NCBI RefSeq assembly: GCF_010183535.1 | Contig: NC_071333.1 | Location: 17,048,587 to 17,112,586, forward strand | Direction of reading: 5' to 3' | Origin: Caenorhabditis remanei | Taxonomy: Eukaryota; Nematoda; Chromadorea; Rhabditida; Rhabditidae | Length of the DNA stretch: 64,000 nucleotides | Part shown: in pieces, positions 1 to 10,879 of the stretch | Layout: the number at the start of each line of letters is the position of its first letter | Position numbering within the stretch: position 1 is the stretch's first letter | Notes under the pieces: generated by a model | What the model was told of the DNA's origin: nothing | Database searches by the model: none | The model's input: the letters and a program-made list of their open reading frames with translations, nothing else | Translations under genes and position numbers: made by a program

Positions 1-714
1 AAGGCCATCACCCAGCAATCTCCTTGGCAGCGATGTGCCGAATTTTAATTTTCAAGATGAATTTCGTAAGTTTGTTGTCAGTAGACTTTCACATATTCAG
101 TTGATACTTTTCAGAAAGAGCTCACCAAGGCTGTCAGTCGCTTCATGGGTAAAGAGCTCCCTCTAATCGTAATCGGACGTAGTACAGCAGTGGATTCCAA
201 TGATGAGTACATCCCGTTGTTCAACAATTGCCGCTTCATTCACAGAGAAGCTGGAGGATATCACGTTCTTTGTCGTATCTACCCGGTAAATTATATCACA
301 TAATATTAATGGCGATAGCAGGGATGTGTGGAACTGAACATTTCGGAAGTTGCGGAATTCGGAATTTTTTCGGAAAAGTTCCTCTAATTTCGAAAGTTTC
401 GATCACAGTTCGGCACATCCCTTGTTGATAGCTAGAAGATTTTGCTGACGCCAACCTAAACTCACAACGAACCTATTCTAATTCGTATCCCCTTCCAGAC
501 CGACATCTCCGGAAAAGAGGCCCGAATTCGACTACACAAATTCGCCGATCGTCTTGAAACGCCACGTGTATTTGAGCCAGTCACTCCACCATCTGGACGT
601 CGAGATTCCCGCGGCCTCTCCTTCAACTTGAATAGTGACAAACGACGGCTCCCTCTTGATTCGGACAATGAGGACGATGAGAACACTCCCGAGAATGCTC
701 TCCGATTTGACTGA
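1..714 (+). CDS. Unrecognised three-exon family protein, copy A (5' end outside window)
   Basis: Exons 1-65 (partial), 115-285 and 499-714, ending in TGA. I do not recognise the family. By alignment with the intact copies at 5710 and 11783, the window begins inside exon 1, in the stretch matching GPTNPKGQHPAIS. Both introns are phase 0 with good GTAAGT/TTTTCAG-type sites. Exon 2 (57 codons) has the family core LTK.VSRFMGK, a DSNDEYIPLFNNC motif and a GGYHVLCRIYP end. Exon 3 gives a basic, Ser/Pro-rich tail ending LRFD. No disabling change is visible in the part present. The 300 bases after the stop match the 3' flanks of the other copies, so the duplication carried flanking DNA. Confidence 0.75.
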
Positions 715-1085
715 TACATGATTTGTTCTCTATAAAATTTAATTGGTAGGCAAAACTCTTACTGATCTCTCTTGTTCATCACTTTCATATCCCGTGCCTC
801 TTCCTCTGCGATTCTGTACCCAGTTTTTGCTTTCTAATAATTTTTTGAACCCCCACTTCTTACTCGAGTTTTTTATTGTTATGTTTAGTTTATTAAACTG
901 ATGCATCAAATCTTATCACCAACAATGAAAATCTGAGCTAAACCAACATGTTTTTCGGGCAAACTTTTTTTAAAAGGTTGATTCAGTAGTTTCCTCGTCG
1001 ATTTTGATGTGGTGACTCGCGGAGAAAAGAACATTGACTGTACAATCTCGGAATGCTCAAAAAAACGTGAAAAACACCATACCCT

Positions 1086-1190
1086 CAACGGAATGTACTC
1101 ATCATTGGATTTCACGACTGTTTTTCTTCTCATAACGATAAGATGGAGGTCTTTACCCATGAAGCGACTAACGGTCTTGGTGAGCTCTGC
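1086..1190 (-). pseudogene. Exon 2 fragment of the copy-A family, inverted
   Basis: On the minus strand, right after an intact acceptor (CCTTTCCAG), the sequence reads AELTKTVSRFMGKDLHLIV and continues to DEYIPL. There the match to family exon 2 stops abruptly and unrelated sequence follows. No exon 1 or exon 3 is found beside it. It is a truncated, inverted relic lying in the 3' flank of copy A. Confidence 0.75.
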
Positions 1191-1654
1191 CTGGAAAGGA
1201 TAAACTAAATATATGAAATGTTGGTTTTCATTTTCTGATAACTATCCCATTTTCTCAACAAGCAATTTCTAGGCTTTTTGGAATTGTATCAGTGATTTTT
1301 GCCCACTGTGTTGTGCATTGACACAAACTCTTTCTTCTAAATGTTAAATTTTCGACAACTTCAAAACGGGGCAGACCAAACCTGTTCATTTGATTCAAAC
1401 AAAAATGTTATTTGGCGCTTTGCCTGAATCGAAAACTTCACAAAAATTCAATTCAATGAAATGAGTTCACAAATTTCTTGTAATATCTACTTAGGGCCTG
1501 CCAAAACATTCCCGTTGACAACTAGTATGCCACAAATCACCAAACAACTTGGTAACGAAAAAACAACCAGATCTTTCAATTTCTAGCATTTTCTTCATTG
1601 TGTGTGTGTAATTTTTTATATTGATTAATATATTCGGGATTCTTTACTTATCGC

Positions 1655-1811
1655 CCCCCACATCAGTAGAGTCCCCCACGTTGAAATTTACCTAGGAAGA
1701 GCCCCCCACCCAGTACAAAACAGGTGGGGGCTTTTTCCTCACGGCGGGGGGCTCTACTTCTATTTTGGTGTGAAACAATGACCCCCCACCAGTACAAAGT
1801 GGGGGACTTTT
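1655..1811. repeat. GC-rich imperfect hairpin with C-run/G-run arms
   Basis: Runs such as AGAGTCCCCCAC on the left pair with GTGGGGGACT on the right. A second inner pair, GAGCCCCCCACC and GGTGGGGGCT, lies between them. The surrounding 1200-2140 is AT-rich and shows no other gene-like feature. It looks like a small foldback element. Confidence 0.55.
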
Positions 1812-2147
1812 TTTATAAAAATTAATAAATTCTATTCAGAAAAATGATCTCGAAATAGTCTGTACTTTTCAAGTTCAGTATGAAACTGGAAATCATTTGC
1901 TGACTCAACAAATTTTAATACTCAATTATTTATATTCACAAAAAAAGTGAAACTCAATAAGTTTCATTATGACAATGGGACATAGGATGGGTTGGGTTGA
2001 GAGGGAGTAGATACAATAATTAGAAAAGTTAAATAATTTGACGGGTGTTTACGATTGCTAGATATCAAGCTACAACACTTGATAGATTAAAAACAATAAG
2101 AATTTACAACAGATAAGTTTGAACTAATAGAACAGACTCAGACAGCG

Positions 2148-3380
2148 TTCTTTTGCTGAATAGGAGCGGAGACAATTCCTCCTGGTCCACATAACGTCGT
2201 CTTTCCCATTAAATGCTCATCAACTTGGCGAGCAGCTTGTCGTCTTCATGGATAGCCCACACAACGACAGATTGTCCCCCGACGGCAGTCACCAGCAGCG
2301 AAGACCTAAAAATATAATATGAGAGTTGACACAATTGTGATTTAGTAACTACTTTGGCGATTTCCGAGTCGTACTTGTCTGTTGGTGTGAGGATGTTGGA
2401 ACGTGGCTCCGTCTTCAAGTTGAGCTCTTCGAAGACAGTCTTCTCGGGTCCAACGAATTTCATGGCAAGAATGCAGAGATCACATTCAATGGTTCTGATG
2501 GTCTCGGTCTTTTCGACCAGCTTCAGCCTTTTCCAGATGTAGCTCCGTACAAAGCGGCGCTTCCAATGATGGAGTTTTCCTGCGACTTGTATGAGGCGTT
2601 TTCGGGGGAAGACAACAATCTTTCCACCGGAGATACACTTTCCGACGTAGTCACTGACTCGTTTGGCCAAGAATGCTCCCAACTATTGTCCAGCGTATCC
2701 CTTCAAGTTTATAGTGATGGAACGAAATCCTTCCCGTCCCAACTCTCCATATCTCTTTGAGATCTCCTTTGAGATTCTGATACCGAAAGTAGATTAGTGA
2801 TAATCTCGTTGTCAAAGATCTTGTTGTGTCCGTTCTCACTGAAGACTTTATCGATCTCTGAAGGTCCGTGCGACCAACGGCTTCGTACAACTTCTTGAGA
2901 CCAAGCTTGGAGAGTCTTCAAAAACCATGAACATGTAGTGGACAACGTGTTTTGGTTTTCCTTCGAACTTGACACGGAGAATAGGATCCTGTGTGACAAC
3001 TCCGACTGGGCAAGTGTTGAAATGACACTTTCTCATCATCGTGCATCCAAGAACGATGAGTGGGGCGGTGGACATTCCGAACTCATCAGATGGAAGAAGT
3101 GCGGCAATCAAGACATTACGACCAGTACGGATTTGACCATCAGCTTGAAGGACGACACGAGAACGAAGATTGTTCATTGTGAGAACTTGATGAGTTGCCT
3201 CAGCAACTCCCAACTCCCATGGCAATCCGGTGTGTTTGATACCAGTCCAACTCGACGCACCAGTACCTCCGGCATGTCCAGAGACCGTGATATGGTCCGC
3301 ATTTCCTTTGGCAACACCAGCAGCAATGATTCCAACTCCTGACATGCCACAGGGTAAGCAAACTTCAGATCGTAGATGAG
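2148..3380 (-). pseudogene. Glutamate synthase (GOGAT) pseudogene with internal deletions
   Basis: The minus strand encodes clear glutamate synthase pieces. In order they are LIYDLK, the FMN/2-oxoglutarate-site region ([21 protein letters not shown], then [19 protein letters not shown], [16 protein letters not shown]), the beta-helix part (GAFLAKRV, YVGKCISGGKIVV) and the small-subunit C-terminus (CDLCILAMKFVGPEK, VFAAGDCRRGQS). Damage is plain. Coding is missing between LIYDLK and GVGIIAAG. A frameshift precedes the [16 protein letters not shown] stretch. A TAG replaces a codon in the GYAGQ-x-LGAFLAK segment. A frameshift follows GGKIVV. A large deletion joins the TSGK region of the large-subunit part to the flavoprotein-like end. 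One base is lost after WAIHE, putting the last 20 or so codons (MGKTTL to QQKNAV) out of frame. A small intron (GTAGTT...TTTTTAG) is retained, so this is a degraded genomic copy, not a retrocopy. Confidence 0.9.
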
Positions 3381-3560
3381 CTGAAAAATAGAAAAATGAG
3401 GCTATAGGAAAAGATTTGAGACAAAAACAAAAAGGGCAGTAGTATCTTTCTCTTGAATGAACTGTTTTTCTTTCAGCTCTTCTGGAAATTTCGTTACAGA
3501 TATTCACTTCCCACTTTATTTTTTGTTAACCTCACTTTTTGACAATGTAATTTAACTTAC

Positions 3561-3955
3561 CGGGTAGATACGACAGAAAACGTGATATCCTCCAACTTCT
3601 CTGTGAATGAAGTTGTTGAAGCAACGGGATGTACTCATTATTGGAATCCACGGCCGTACTACGTCCCACAACGACTAGACGGAGGCCATAGCGACTGACG
3701 GCCTTGATGAGCTCTGCCTGAAAAAGATATACTGAATAAGTGAAAAGATCCAATAACTTACACAATTCTTGTTGAATCTATAATCGGAAACATCGCTGCC
3801 ATGGAGACTGCCGGGTGTTTAGCCTTTGGGGTTGGTTGGACAATGAAGATAGAGGAGACTGGCTGATGAGACTTGTGGAAGGTCACATGGGTTGGAACAG
3901 AAATAATGTTGGATCTGATCGTAGGTTTTTCGGAGGTGGAAGATACGGCTATACT
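3561..3955 (-). pseudogene. Broken copy of the copy-A family (P1)
   Basis: Exon 1 remnant at about 3762-3955 and exon 2 at 3561-3717, minus strand, with splice sites still visible. The ATG is gone (TATAGCC where intact copies have ATGTCG). One base is missing in the IFIGPTNPKG segment. Exon 2 is 157 rather than 171 bases: it has lost the FMGKD codons and shifted frame after YIPL. No exon 3 is present; the glutamate synthase pseudogene follows instead. Confidence 0.85.
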
Positions 3956-3971
3956 AGGTCACACAATAATT

Positions 3972-4262
3972 AGACGGTGGTTTTTACCCATGAAGCGACT
4001 GACGGTCTTGGTGAACGCTGCCTGAAAAGGATAAATTGAAAATGTGAAAAGCTCCTACTATTTAACTTACGAAATTCTTCTTAATAACTAAAACCGGACA
4101 CATCGCTGCCATGGACACTGCCGCGTGTTGGCCTTGAAGGTTGATTTGAAGAATACAAAGCCCACTGGAAGATGAGATATGTAGAATTCTGGCTGGGTGG
4201 TTGTGGACATGGGTTGGAACAGAGCAATCGTTATATCTGATCGTATCATTGGAGACGAGGGG
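3972..4262 (-). pseudogene. Truncated copy of the copy-A family (P2)
   Basis: Exon 1-like sequence lies at about 4071-4262 (ends GQHAAVSMAAMC...KKNF before a GTAAGT donor). It is followed by the first 50 bases of exon 2 at 3972-4021 (FTKTVSRFMGK), where the copy stops. The middle of exon 1 is out of register with the intact copies, apparently through two compensating frameshifts. The start codon region is replaced by unrelated sequence. Confidence 0.75.
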
Positions 4263-4401
4263 AGGGGTTCGATTTGAAAAGAAGAGCCAGTTGATAATTA
4301 TTGAGAAGAAGAGGCAGTTGATAATTAAGGAATAACAAAACAATAAATGTTGAATGAAGAAATGTGGAGTGAAGATGTGTGATTTGGGGAGAAGGAGATT
4401 T

Positions 4402-5198
4402 CTAATTTCTGGAGCGACGGTGTCCCTTTGCAGGCTTCCGCTTGTCTTCCTCCTCGAAGTCGAAGAGCTCGTCGCTTTTGATATCTTTCAGGTTTTGACT
4501 CGTAGCTCCAAGTGGCTGCTCCCAACTTCCGCCTTTTTCCAACGCTTCCGAGCACTTATCGAGCCGGACTCGCGCCTCACACCCTGACACATCGTCCTGG
4601 AAAATAATGGTTCGATTATGCCAACTATGAATATTGTTGTGTTTTGAAATATGTCAGAGAAATCTACAATCATTAACAATAATTTCCTATAGTATCACTA
4701 ACTCGATAGATACAAAAGAGCACGTGGTAATCCCTAACTTCTCTGTGAATGAAATGACTTTTTATGTGATATAACTTACCGGGTAGATACGACAGAGAAC
4801 GTGATATCCTCCAACTTCTCTGTGAATGAAGCGGCAATTGTTGAACAACGGGATGTACCGATCATTATAATCCGTCGTAAGGGTTCGACCAACAATTACC
4901 AATCGACGGGCGGATCCCATGTAACGAGAGATCATCTTAGAGAGTTCATTCTAAAATATTTTCGATTGAATTTTTTTAATTTCCTGAAAAGACTTACGAA
5001 GCTGGACGTGTAGACAAGAAGTGGCACCATGGAGGCAAAGGAGATAGCAGGACTCCGGCCCTTTGAAATGGTGGGACCGATGAAGATCTTGGCAAGTGGG
5101 TCTTGTTCAAAGTTTCGGCATCTCTCAGTCCGGGGTGTCACGTGACTCAGCATACTATATGCGTAGGAGCGGTCAGATTCTACCGAGCGCGATGACAT
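4402..5198 (-). CDS. Unrecognised three-exon family protein, divergent copy D
   Basis: Minus-strand exons 4998-5198 (67 codons), 4780-4950 (57 codons) and 4402-4596 (64 codons plus TAG) give 188 residues with phase 0 introns, the same layout as copy B. Exon 1 is divergent but keeps the core IFIGPTISKGRSPAISFASM. Exon 2 starts divergent (ELSKMISRYMG) and becomes nearly identical to copy B from the YIPLFNNC codons on, a sharp change in similarity. Exon 3 (DDVSGCEARVRLDKC) is again divergent and has an acidic/basic tail ending HRRSRN. It is divergent to copy B; the two ATGs are 511 bases apart and may share a promoter. It is intact by frame. Function unknown. Confidence 0.75.
4701..4754 (-). pseudogene. 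Fossil of the original exon 2 end inside copy D intron 2
   Basis: On the minus strand, within intron 2 of copy D, about 54 bases read FIHREV-RDYHVL, a second and more diverged version of the exon 2 end (FIHREVGGYHVLCRIYP). It lies just downstream of the conserved copy of the same segment. It looks like the displaced original exon end left in the intron. Confidence 0.65.
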
Positions 5199-5709
5199 CT
5201 GGAAGAATAAGATTTCTTTTTCTGTGTTGAAAAATTTTCGACGGAAAAAGCAATAGTTGAGAATTTACGACGGAAAAAACCAATAGTTGAGACACAAAAG
5301 GGAACATTATGAGTGAGAAAGAAAAAAATGGGCGAAAAAAAATTGACCACGCAAAAACGTGAAAAAATGGCTCTATACACGCACACGCGTACGCGCGTAC
5401 AGACGCGTACGCGTCTCACAACAGCCAGGTCACTGTAGCGCACCCCGCATACACTGTCCCCTCTTCCTCCTTTGACCTTTGTGCAGTCTCTCATCACTCT
5501 GCGTCTCCCCAGACGCATCCTCTCTCACTTTCTCATACGTGGCGATCGCTGTTTGACCCTGGATCGATAATTATTCTAATGCAAAACAAACACATCTGTT
5601 CAGTTGTTTGCTATTTCATTTTTCAACTTGCTCCTTTTCTCCAGTTTTATTTTGTTAAGAATCAGTTCTTGCCTATTACTTCTTTAATACATTTTTTCAA
5701 TTTCCAGAC
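5199..5709. promoter_or_regulatory. Shared divergent intergenic region between copies D and B
   Basis: This stretch separates two divergent ATGs. It has alternating CGCGTACGCG-type runs at about 5383-5416. From about 5400 to the copy B start it matches the region before copy C (11480-11782), including GTGGCGATCGCT and ATCGATAATTATTCTAATGC. The ATG of copy B follows TTTCCAG by two bases, which fits trans-splicing or a 5' intron. The promoter role is inferred from position and conservation between duplicates. Confidence 0.5.
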
Positions 5710-6526
5710 ATGTCGTCGACCGCCTCCGAAGAACCTTCAATCAGATCCAACATTCTCTCGGTCCCAACCCATCTGACCCCGCAGCCAGAGTTCCATAAAC
5801 ATCATTTTCCAGTCGCCACTATCTTCATTGGTCCAACTAACCCCAAAGGTCAACACCCGGCAATCTCTTTGGCAGCGATGTGCCGGATTTTAGTTTTCAA
5901 GAAGAATTTCGTAAGTTTATTATCAGGAATTTCTCACATATTCAGTTTATACTTTTCAGAAAGAGCTCACCAAGACCGTCAGTCGCTTCATGGGTAAAGA
6001 CCTCCGTCTTATTGTTGTGGGATGTAAGACGGTCGTGGATTCCAATGATAAATACATCCCGTTGTTCAACAATTGCCGCTTCATTCACAGAGAAGTTGGA
6101 GGATATCACGTTCTCTGTCGTATCTTACCGGTATGTTGAATTACATATAATTAGAGTTGATACCAGGGATCTGCGGAATTTGGAACTCTTCCGAAATTTC
6201 GGAAATTTTGGCATTCCCAATTACCGTTCCGCACATCCCTTGTTGATAACTAGTAGATTCTGCTGACGCCAATCTACACTCACAATGAACCTTTTCTAAT
6301 TTGTTTCCCCTTCCAGACCGACATCTCCGGAAAAGAGGCCCGAATCAGACTTGACAAATTCGTCGATGATCTTGAAACGCCAGAAGTACAGAAGCCAGCC
6401 ACTCAACAACCATCAGGACGTAAAAACTCCCGCGGCAACTCCTTCAACCGCAAAAGTGGCAAACGGCGGTTCACCGTTGATTCGGACGATGAGAACACCC
6501 CCGAGAAAGTTCTCCGTTTCGACTGA
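5710..6526 (+). CDS. Unrecognised three-exon family protein, copy B
   Basis: Exons 5710-5910 (67 codons), 5960-6130 (57 codons) and 6317-6526 (69 codons plus TGA) give 193 residues. Both introns are phase 0. The N-terminus is a Ser/Thr/Pro-rich lead (SSTASEEPS). The core runs from FPVATIFIGPTNPKGQ through LTKTVSRFMGKDLRLIVVG to a His/Cys-containing segment (NNCRFIHREVGGYHVLCR). The tail is basic and Ser-rich and ends DSDDENTPEKVLRFD. No signal peptide or membrane segment is seen. The KRRF-type basic patch in the tail would suit a nuclear or nucleic-acid-binding protein, which is inference only. The start was chosen because it follows TTTCCAG and matches copy C. An 81-residue ubiquitin-like gene lies downstream on the same strand. 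Confidence 0.85.
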
Positions 6527-8600
6527 TACATGATAAATTCTCTATAAAGTACAATTTTTGTCAAAACTCATACTGATCTCTCCAGCTTATCGCTTTCATA
6601 TCACGTGTCTCTTCCTCTGCGATATTGTACACAGTTTTTGTTTTTTTAAAGTCAATTTTTAAGCCCCCACTTCTTACTCGCGTCTTTTATTGTAATATTT
6701 ATTTTAATAAATTCATGTGTCAAAGCCCACTACTCATCCACAATAAAAGTTTTAGCTAAATCAACATGTTTTTAGGACAAAGATTATTTAGAAAGTGGAT
6801 TCGATGGTTTCCATGTCGATTTTAGTGTGGTGAGAGTTTTCCTTCGGAGAAAAAACTTAAAATGACAAAAGAACCTAAAGGGAAAACTCGATATTAGGAG
6901 TCTGGGCGCCTCAGACGTGTTTTCCAAAAATCAAAATTTTAGTTTGCTGGCGTTTTTTGATGCGGTTTCCAACAGAAGTTCTGAATTTCAGACATCTGGT
7001 GCGCCTGAAGTGCTAATTTGTCCAAAATTATGATGCTGATGCGCCTGGGACGTGTTTTAATTCTCTATAGAATACAATTTTCTGTCAAAACTCATACTGA
7101 TCTCTCTTGTTTATCACTTTTATGTCCAGTGTCTCTTCCTCTGCGATTTTGTGTACAGTTTTTGCTTTTTATCAACTTTTTAAAACCCCACTTCTTACTC
7201 GTGTCTTTTATTCTTATGTTTATTTCATTGAATTCATGTAACAAAGCTTTCATGTAACAATCAAAAGGTTAAAAAAAAATAAATAGGGTGCAAACATTTT
7301 TTAGGTGGGTTCTATAGTTTCCTCGTCGACTTTAATGTAGTGACTCATGAAGAATGTTTTCCTTTCTTATCGTCCTTTGTATTTTTTTGAGAGTAGAAAC
7401 CAAAAAACACATTCACCAAATTGTTTATCGCAACAAAGAGCAGCATGACAACAGCGTAGTATCTCTGATCCTCCTCGACAGTTTGCATATCTTCCTTCTA
7501 TTGCATCAGATATCGCAACCAGACGCGTACCGCAAAGGCGGACCCGCTTAGACCACCGTTGTCTCCTCCCTCTTCTCCACATCGATAGAACGTTCCCGTA
7601 GCCCCTCTCAATTTGTTTCTTGTGGTCAGCACTCTCTTCGTCACTCTTTTATGCTAATTACCTCTTTTTCTTTTCTGGTTTTAGATTCTACTATTAGTTT
7701 AATTCAGATTAACAGTTTAAATCATGTGGCGAAAAATTACTTTCGGAGGAAAAACTCAAAATGACAAAAAACCTGAAGAAAAAACTCAAAATTAGGTGGG
7801 GCGCCTCAGACGTGTTTTTTAAATTCAAATGTTCAGTTTGTTGGCGTTTTTTTCGCTGTTTCCAACAGAATGTCTGAATTTGAGACGTCTGGTGCGCCTG
7901 AAACGCGCTTTTTCGCTAATTTGTCCAGAATTATGATGTTGGCGCGCTTGGGACGTGTTTTGAATTAGAAAACTACATTTTGAGCTAAACATCTCAAATT
8001 TGATCAATTTGTCATCAAATTTTCATTTAAAAAACCTAAACTTCTGTCAATTTTCCTTTGTTACCGTTAAAGTTTTCTTTTGCCATCGTTCCGCGTATTC
8101 CTTAGAAAGTAGAAACCAAAGAACAATTTCCACCAAATCGTCAGATAGCGCAACCAGACGCGTACCGCATAAACGGACCCGCTTAGGCTACCGTTGTCTC
8201 CTCCCCCTTCTGCACACCGAGAAAACGTTCCGGTAGGTCCTCTCATTGTGTTTCTTGTGGTCATCGTCGCTCTTTTATGCTAATTACCTCATTTTCATTC
8301 TTTTTTTTCAACTCTTAGATTCTACTATTAGCTTTACTCAGATTAACAGTTTTGATAATACAGAACGTGACTGTTTTCTTATATTATCTTATCAATTTGC
8401 TAATTAGTAGTGCGTTTATTGATTCAAGCAAATATACGGGGTCACTAAAATAGAAAGCGAGAAAGAGAGAGAGAAGACGTAGAAAATCGACAGAGCCTCC
8501 TCATTGTGTGTATTAAAAGAACATGCTAATAGTTTCTATGTCTCAACTTTTCGACATTTCTAAATGTTCTAATTTATAGAATCTACTACTATTTTCAGAA
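6527..8600. repeat. Duplicated 3' flank and spacer blocks between copy B and the ubiquitin-like gene
   Basis: This gene-free stretch is itself built of repeated blocks. The 3' flank of copy B (about 6527-6840) recurs at about 7063-7350, and also after copies A (715-1010) and C (12664-12960). The block with the GCGCCTCAGACGTGTTTT motif (6841-7062) recurs at 7736-7975. A block with GACGCGTACCGC and GGACCCGCTTAG occurs at about 7355-7735 and again at 7980-8340, and once before the second ubiquitin-like gene (13320-13640). So unit 1 carries an extra internal tandem duplication that unit 2 lacks. I see no convincing gene here. Confidence 0.65.
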
Positions 8601-8893
8601 ATGAAGATTGTCGTCCGTTCAAATTCCAGAATCGATTTCACCCTGTCGGTTGAGGACAATCAAACTGTGCTAGAACTCAAAGAAATGGTAAGAACCATAG
8701 TATCGAAAACCAAAAGGTACCAATTAATTTTCAGCTCGAAAAAAAAACTCGCATAAAAGTGGATGAAATGTTTCTCAGTCACAGAGGACGTTTACTGTAC
8801 GACGAAGCAGAGTTGGGGACATGTAACTTCAAAGAGATGGATATGGTTATCATGAACATACGTCTTCTCTCCTGTAAAAAGTGCTCGTGTTAA
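8601..8893 (+). CDS. Ubiquitin-like protein without Gly-Gly, copy 1
   Basis: Exons 8601-8687 and 8735-8893 give 81 residues. The protein aligns end to end with ubiquitin: MKIVVRSNSRIDFTLSVEDN matches the first beta hairpin, then ELKEM at the helix start, HRGRLLYDEAELG for the Lys48 region, and a final beta strand. Where ubiquitin ends LRLRGG, this one ends IRLLSCKKCSC and stops. It therefore lacks the di-glycine needed for conjugation and has three cysteines in the last six residues. The Lys48 position is Arg. The ATG follows TTTTCAGAA, typical of a trans-spliced start. A beta-grasp fold is a confident call. The job is unknown; it could be a non-conjugated adaptor or decoy. Confidence 0.85.
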
Positions 8894-9209
8894 GTTTAAT
8901 GATCTCATTAACTCAGTGACTTATCTCGTAACGGGATCCCCATTTTTCCTCGTCGCTATTTGAATTTCGTTCGATCTTAGAAATTTTCGCTATATTGTCA
9001 TCAAATTTGTAATGTTGTCATCATACCCCTTGATATTCACTAACTGTTTTTCAATTTGTCATGTCATACTTGTGTTTATTGACAACCTACTTATAATTAA
9101 TATGTTTCTAATAAAACTTTCGCAAATGTTTCCAGGCCATTTTCATTTTTTTCCATTACAGATATCAAAATATTGAAATGTTTTATATTGGAAGACATCA
9201 ATCCTGGAA

Positions 9210-9382
9210 GACGTACTACAAATGGAGATTCAGAAATGGTGTACACAGTCAACTGAAAATGTAAGCACTAATTCTTACTTCCGTTCCAAGTATCCAAATT
9301 AACGGAAGTGAAAATTATTCGACGTGCTTACGTTTTTATTTGACTGTGTACACTATTTTTAGATCTCCATTTTTGTAGTTGA
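9210..9382. mobile_element. Small palindromic miniature element
   Basis: The arms around TGTACACAGTCAA (left) and TTGACTGTGTACA (right) extend outward to CTACAAATGGAGAT and ATCTCCATTTTTGTAG. The loop is about 65 bases. It has no coding content, and the structure suggests a foldback miniature element. Confidence 0.6.
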
Positions 9383-9499
9383 CAACTTTTTTTGCATGCA
9401 TCTTACAAAAAAGCTTTCAATTACAAAAATGGATATTTAAAGATACTCTACACCGTCCGATAAAAACTCAAACACGTTGATCCCACAAAAAAAGAGTCA

Positions 9500-10500
9500 A
9501 CTACAATAACTTTGAGAGTTTGTCATAATAAAACTAACTGTCCCTCAAAAAAACCTTTCAAAAGATCAAACAGATCAAGAATAGTACTCCGTTTTCGCAG
9601 TGCACAACTTTTCTGTACGAGCACTTTCTAGAGAGTTATAGTAATTTTAAGTCGACAGCTCAAAAATCGCATTATTTCGCACTGACATAGAATGATCGCG
9701 AATTGATATGCCTGGTTTTGGCGCATTACATTTTCAAACGAACACCCATCCAAAAACAAAATGTTTCTGAAAATATTGTGTTTTGTGCTATCATAGTTTT
9801 TAAGAAAATTGAATTTTTGAAAAAAAAAAAGATGAAAAACGTTTTCCGCGAACTTCGAACCTTGATAACATGCTTCAATTTAAATCAAAATGAAAGATCT
9901 AAAAAATGAAAGAAAGCTAAACTCTTCTTGTTTAGAAAACAATAACATAAAAATGCTACAAACTTTAATAATATGAAATTAGAAACGAAATAACATTTTT
10001 TCTCCAGAACGTAAAAACCGCATAAAAAATTCTAACTGTAGAAATTGATTGAAATTAGTGTCATAAATTTTTTAGATCTTCTATTTTGAGTTAGATTGAA
10101 GCAAGTTATCAAGGTTCGAAGTTCGCGGAAAACGTTTCTCATCTATTTTTCAAACATTCAATTTTCTCAAAAATTATGATAGCACAAAACACAATATTTT
10201 CAGAAACATTTTACTTTTGCATGGTTGTTCGTTTGAAAATATAATGCGCCAAAACCAGGCATCTCAATTCGCGATCATTTCATGTGAAATGGGTCGATTT
10301 GAGGGAGAAATCACTTTGTCTATATTCATCTTGCTAGGAAGTGTCCATCAAAAAAGTTGTAAACTGCAAAAATGGAGTTCTACTCTTGGTCTGTTCGATC
10401 CCATAAAAAGTTATTTTGTGGGACAATTAGTTTTACTATGACACACTCTCAAAATTGATCATTTTCAACTGAAAAAAGCAAAACTTAATATACTTTTGCT
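9500..10500. mobile_element. Tc1-like miniature element carrying a second nested palindrome
   Basis: The outer arms (about 9500-9685 and 10285-10500) match the dispersed 449-base element seen whole at 17665-18113. They contain motifs such as AAAATGGAGTTCTA, TTTTACTATGACACACTC and CAGCTCAAAAATCGCA. The middle (about 9687-10285) is a different palindrome whose ends begin CATGAAATGATCGCGAATTG-like and whose arms include GCCTGGTTTTGGCGCATTA and CGCGAACTTCGAACCTTGAT. The inner element lies where the outer element's loop should be, so it inserted later. Confidence 0.7.
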
Positions 10501-10879
10501 GTATATAAAAAGAATCCACCCGCAAAAAATTATTCCTTCCGTTTCAATTAGCCAAATTTTCGGTCGTGCATATTTGAAGTAAACTTTAAGCCGAACATGT
10601 TTTAGGCTTGGAGTCCACCACCAAAATCTTTCTCATTGTAATATGATACAACATCACTTTAAACTTTTGATGCACTTTTTAATCGTTTTAAATTTATCAA
10701 GACTAAATAAATGTTTTTTGATTTCTTTTCAGCTCTCTTTACTTTTCATATCAGTTGCAACGTGTTCTTCTTCCAATCGCATCTTGCATAATTTTCTCCG
10801 AAAAGGAAACAGAAGTTGAGACACAAAAGGGAATATTATAACTGTGCCATTTCGGAATTAACCATGGGCAAAAAAATTG

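Noticed and set aside
2148..3380. Bacterial contamination as the source of the glutamate synthase sequence
   Set aside because: It has a small nematode-type intron and a fused large- and small-subunit order, and it lies within a nematode gene cluster, so it is a local pseudogene.
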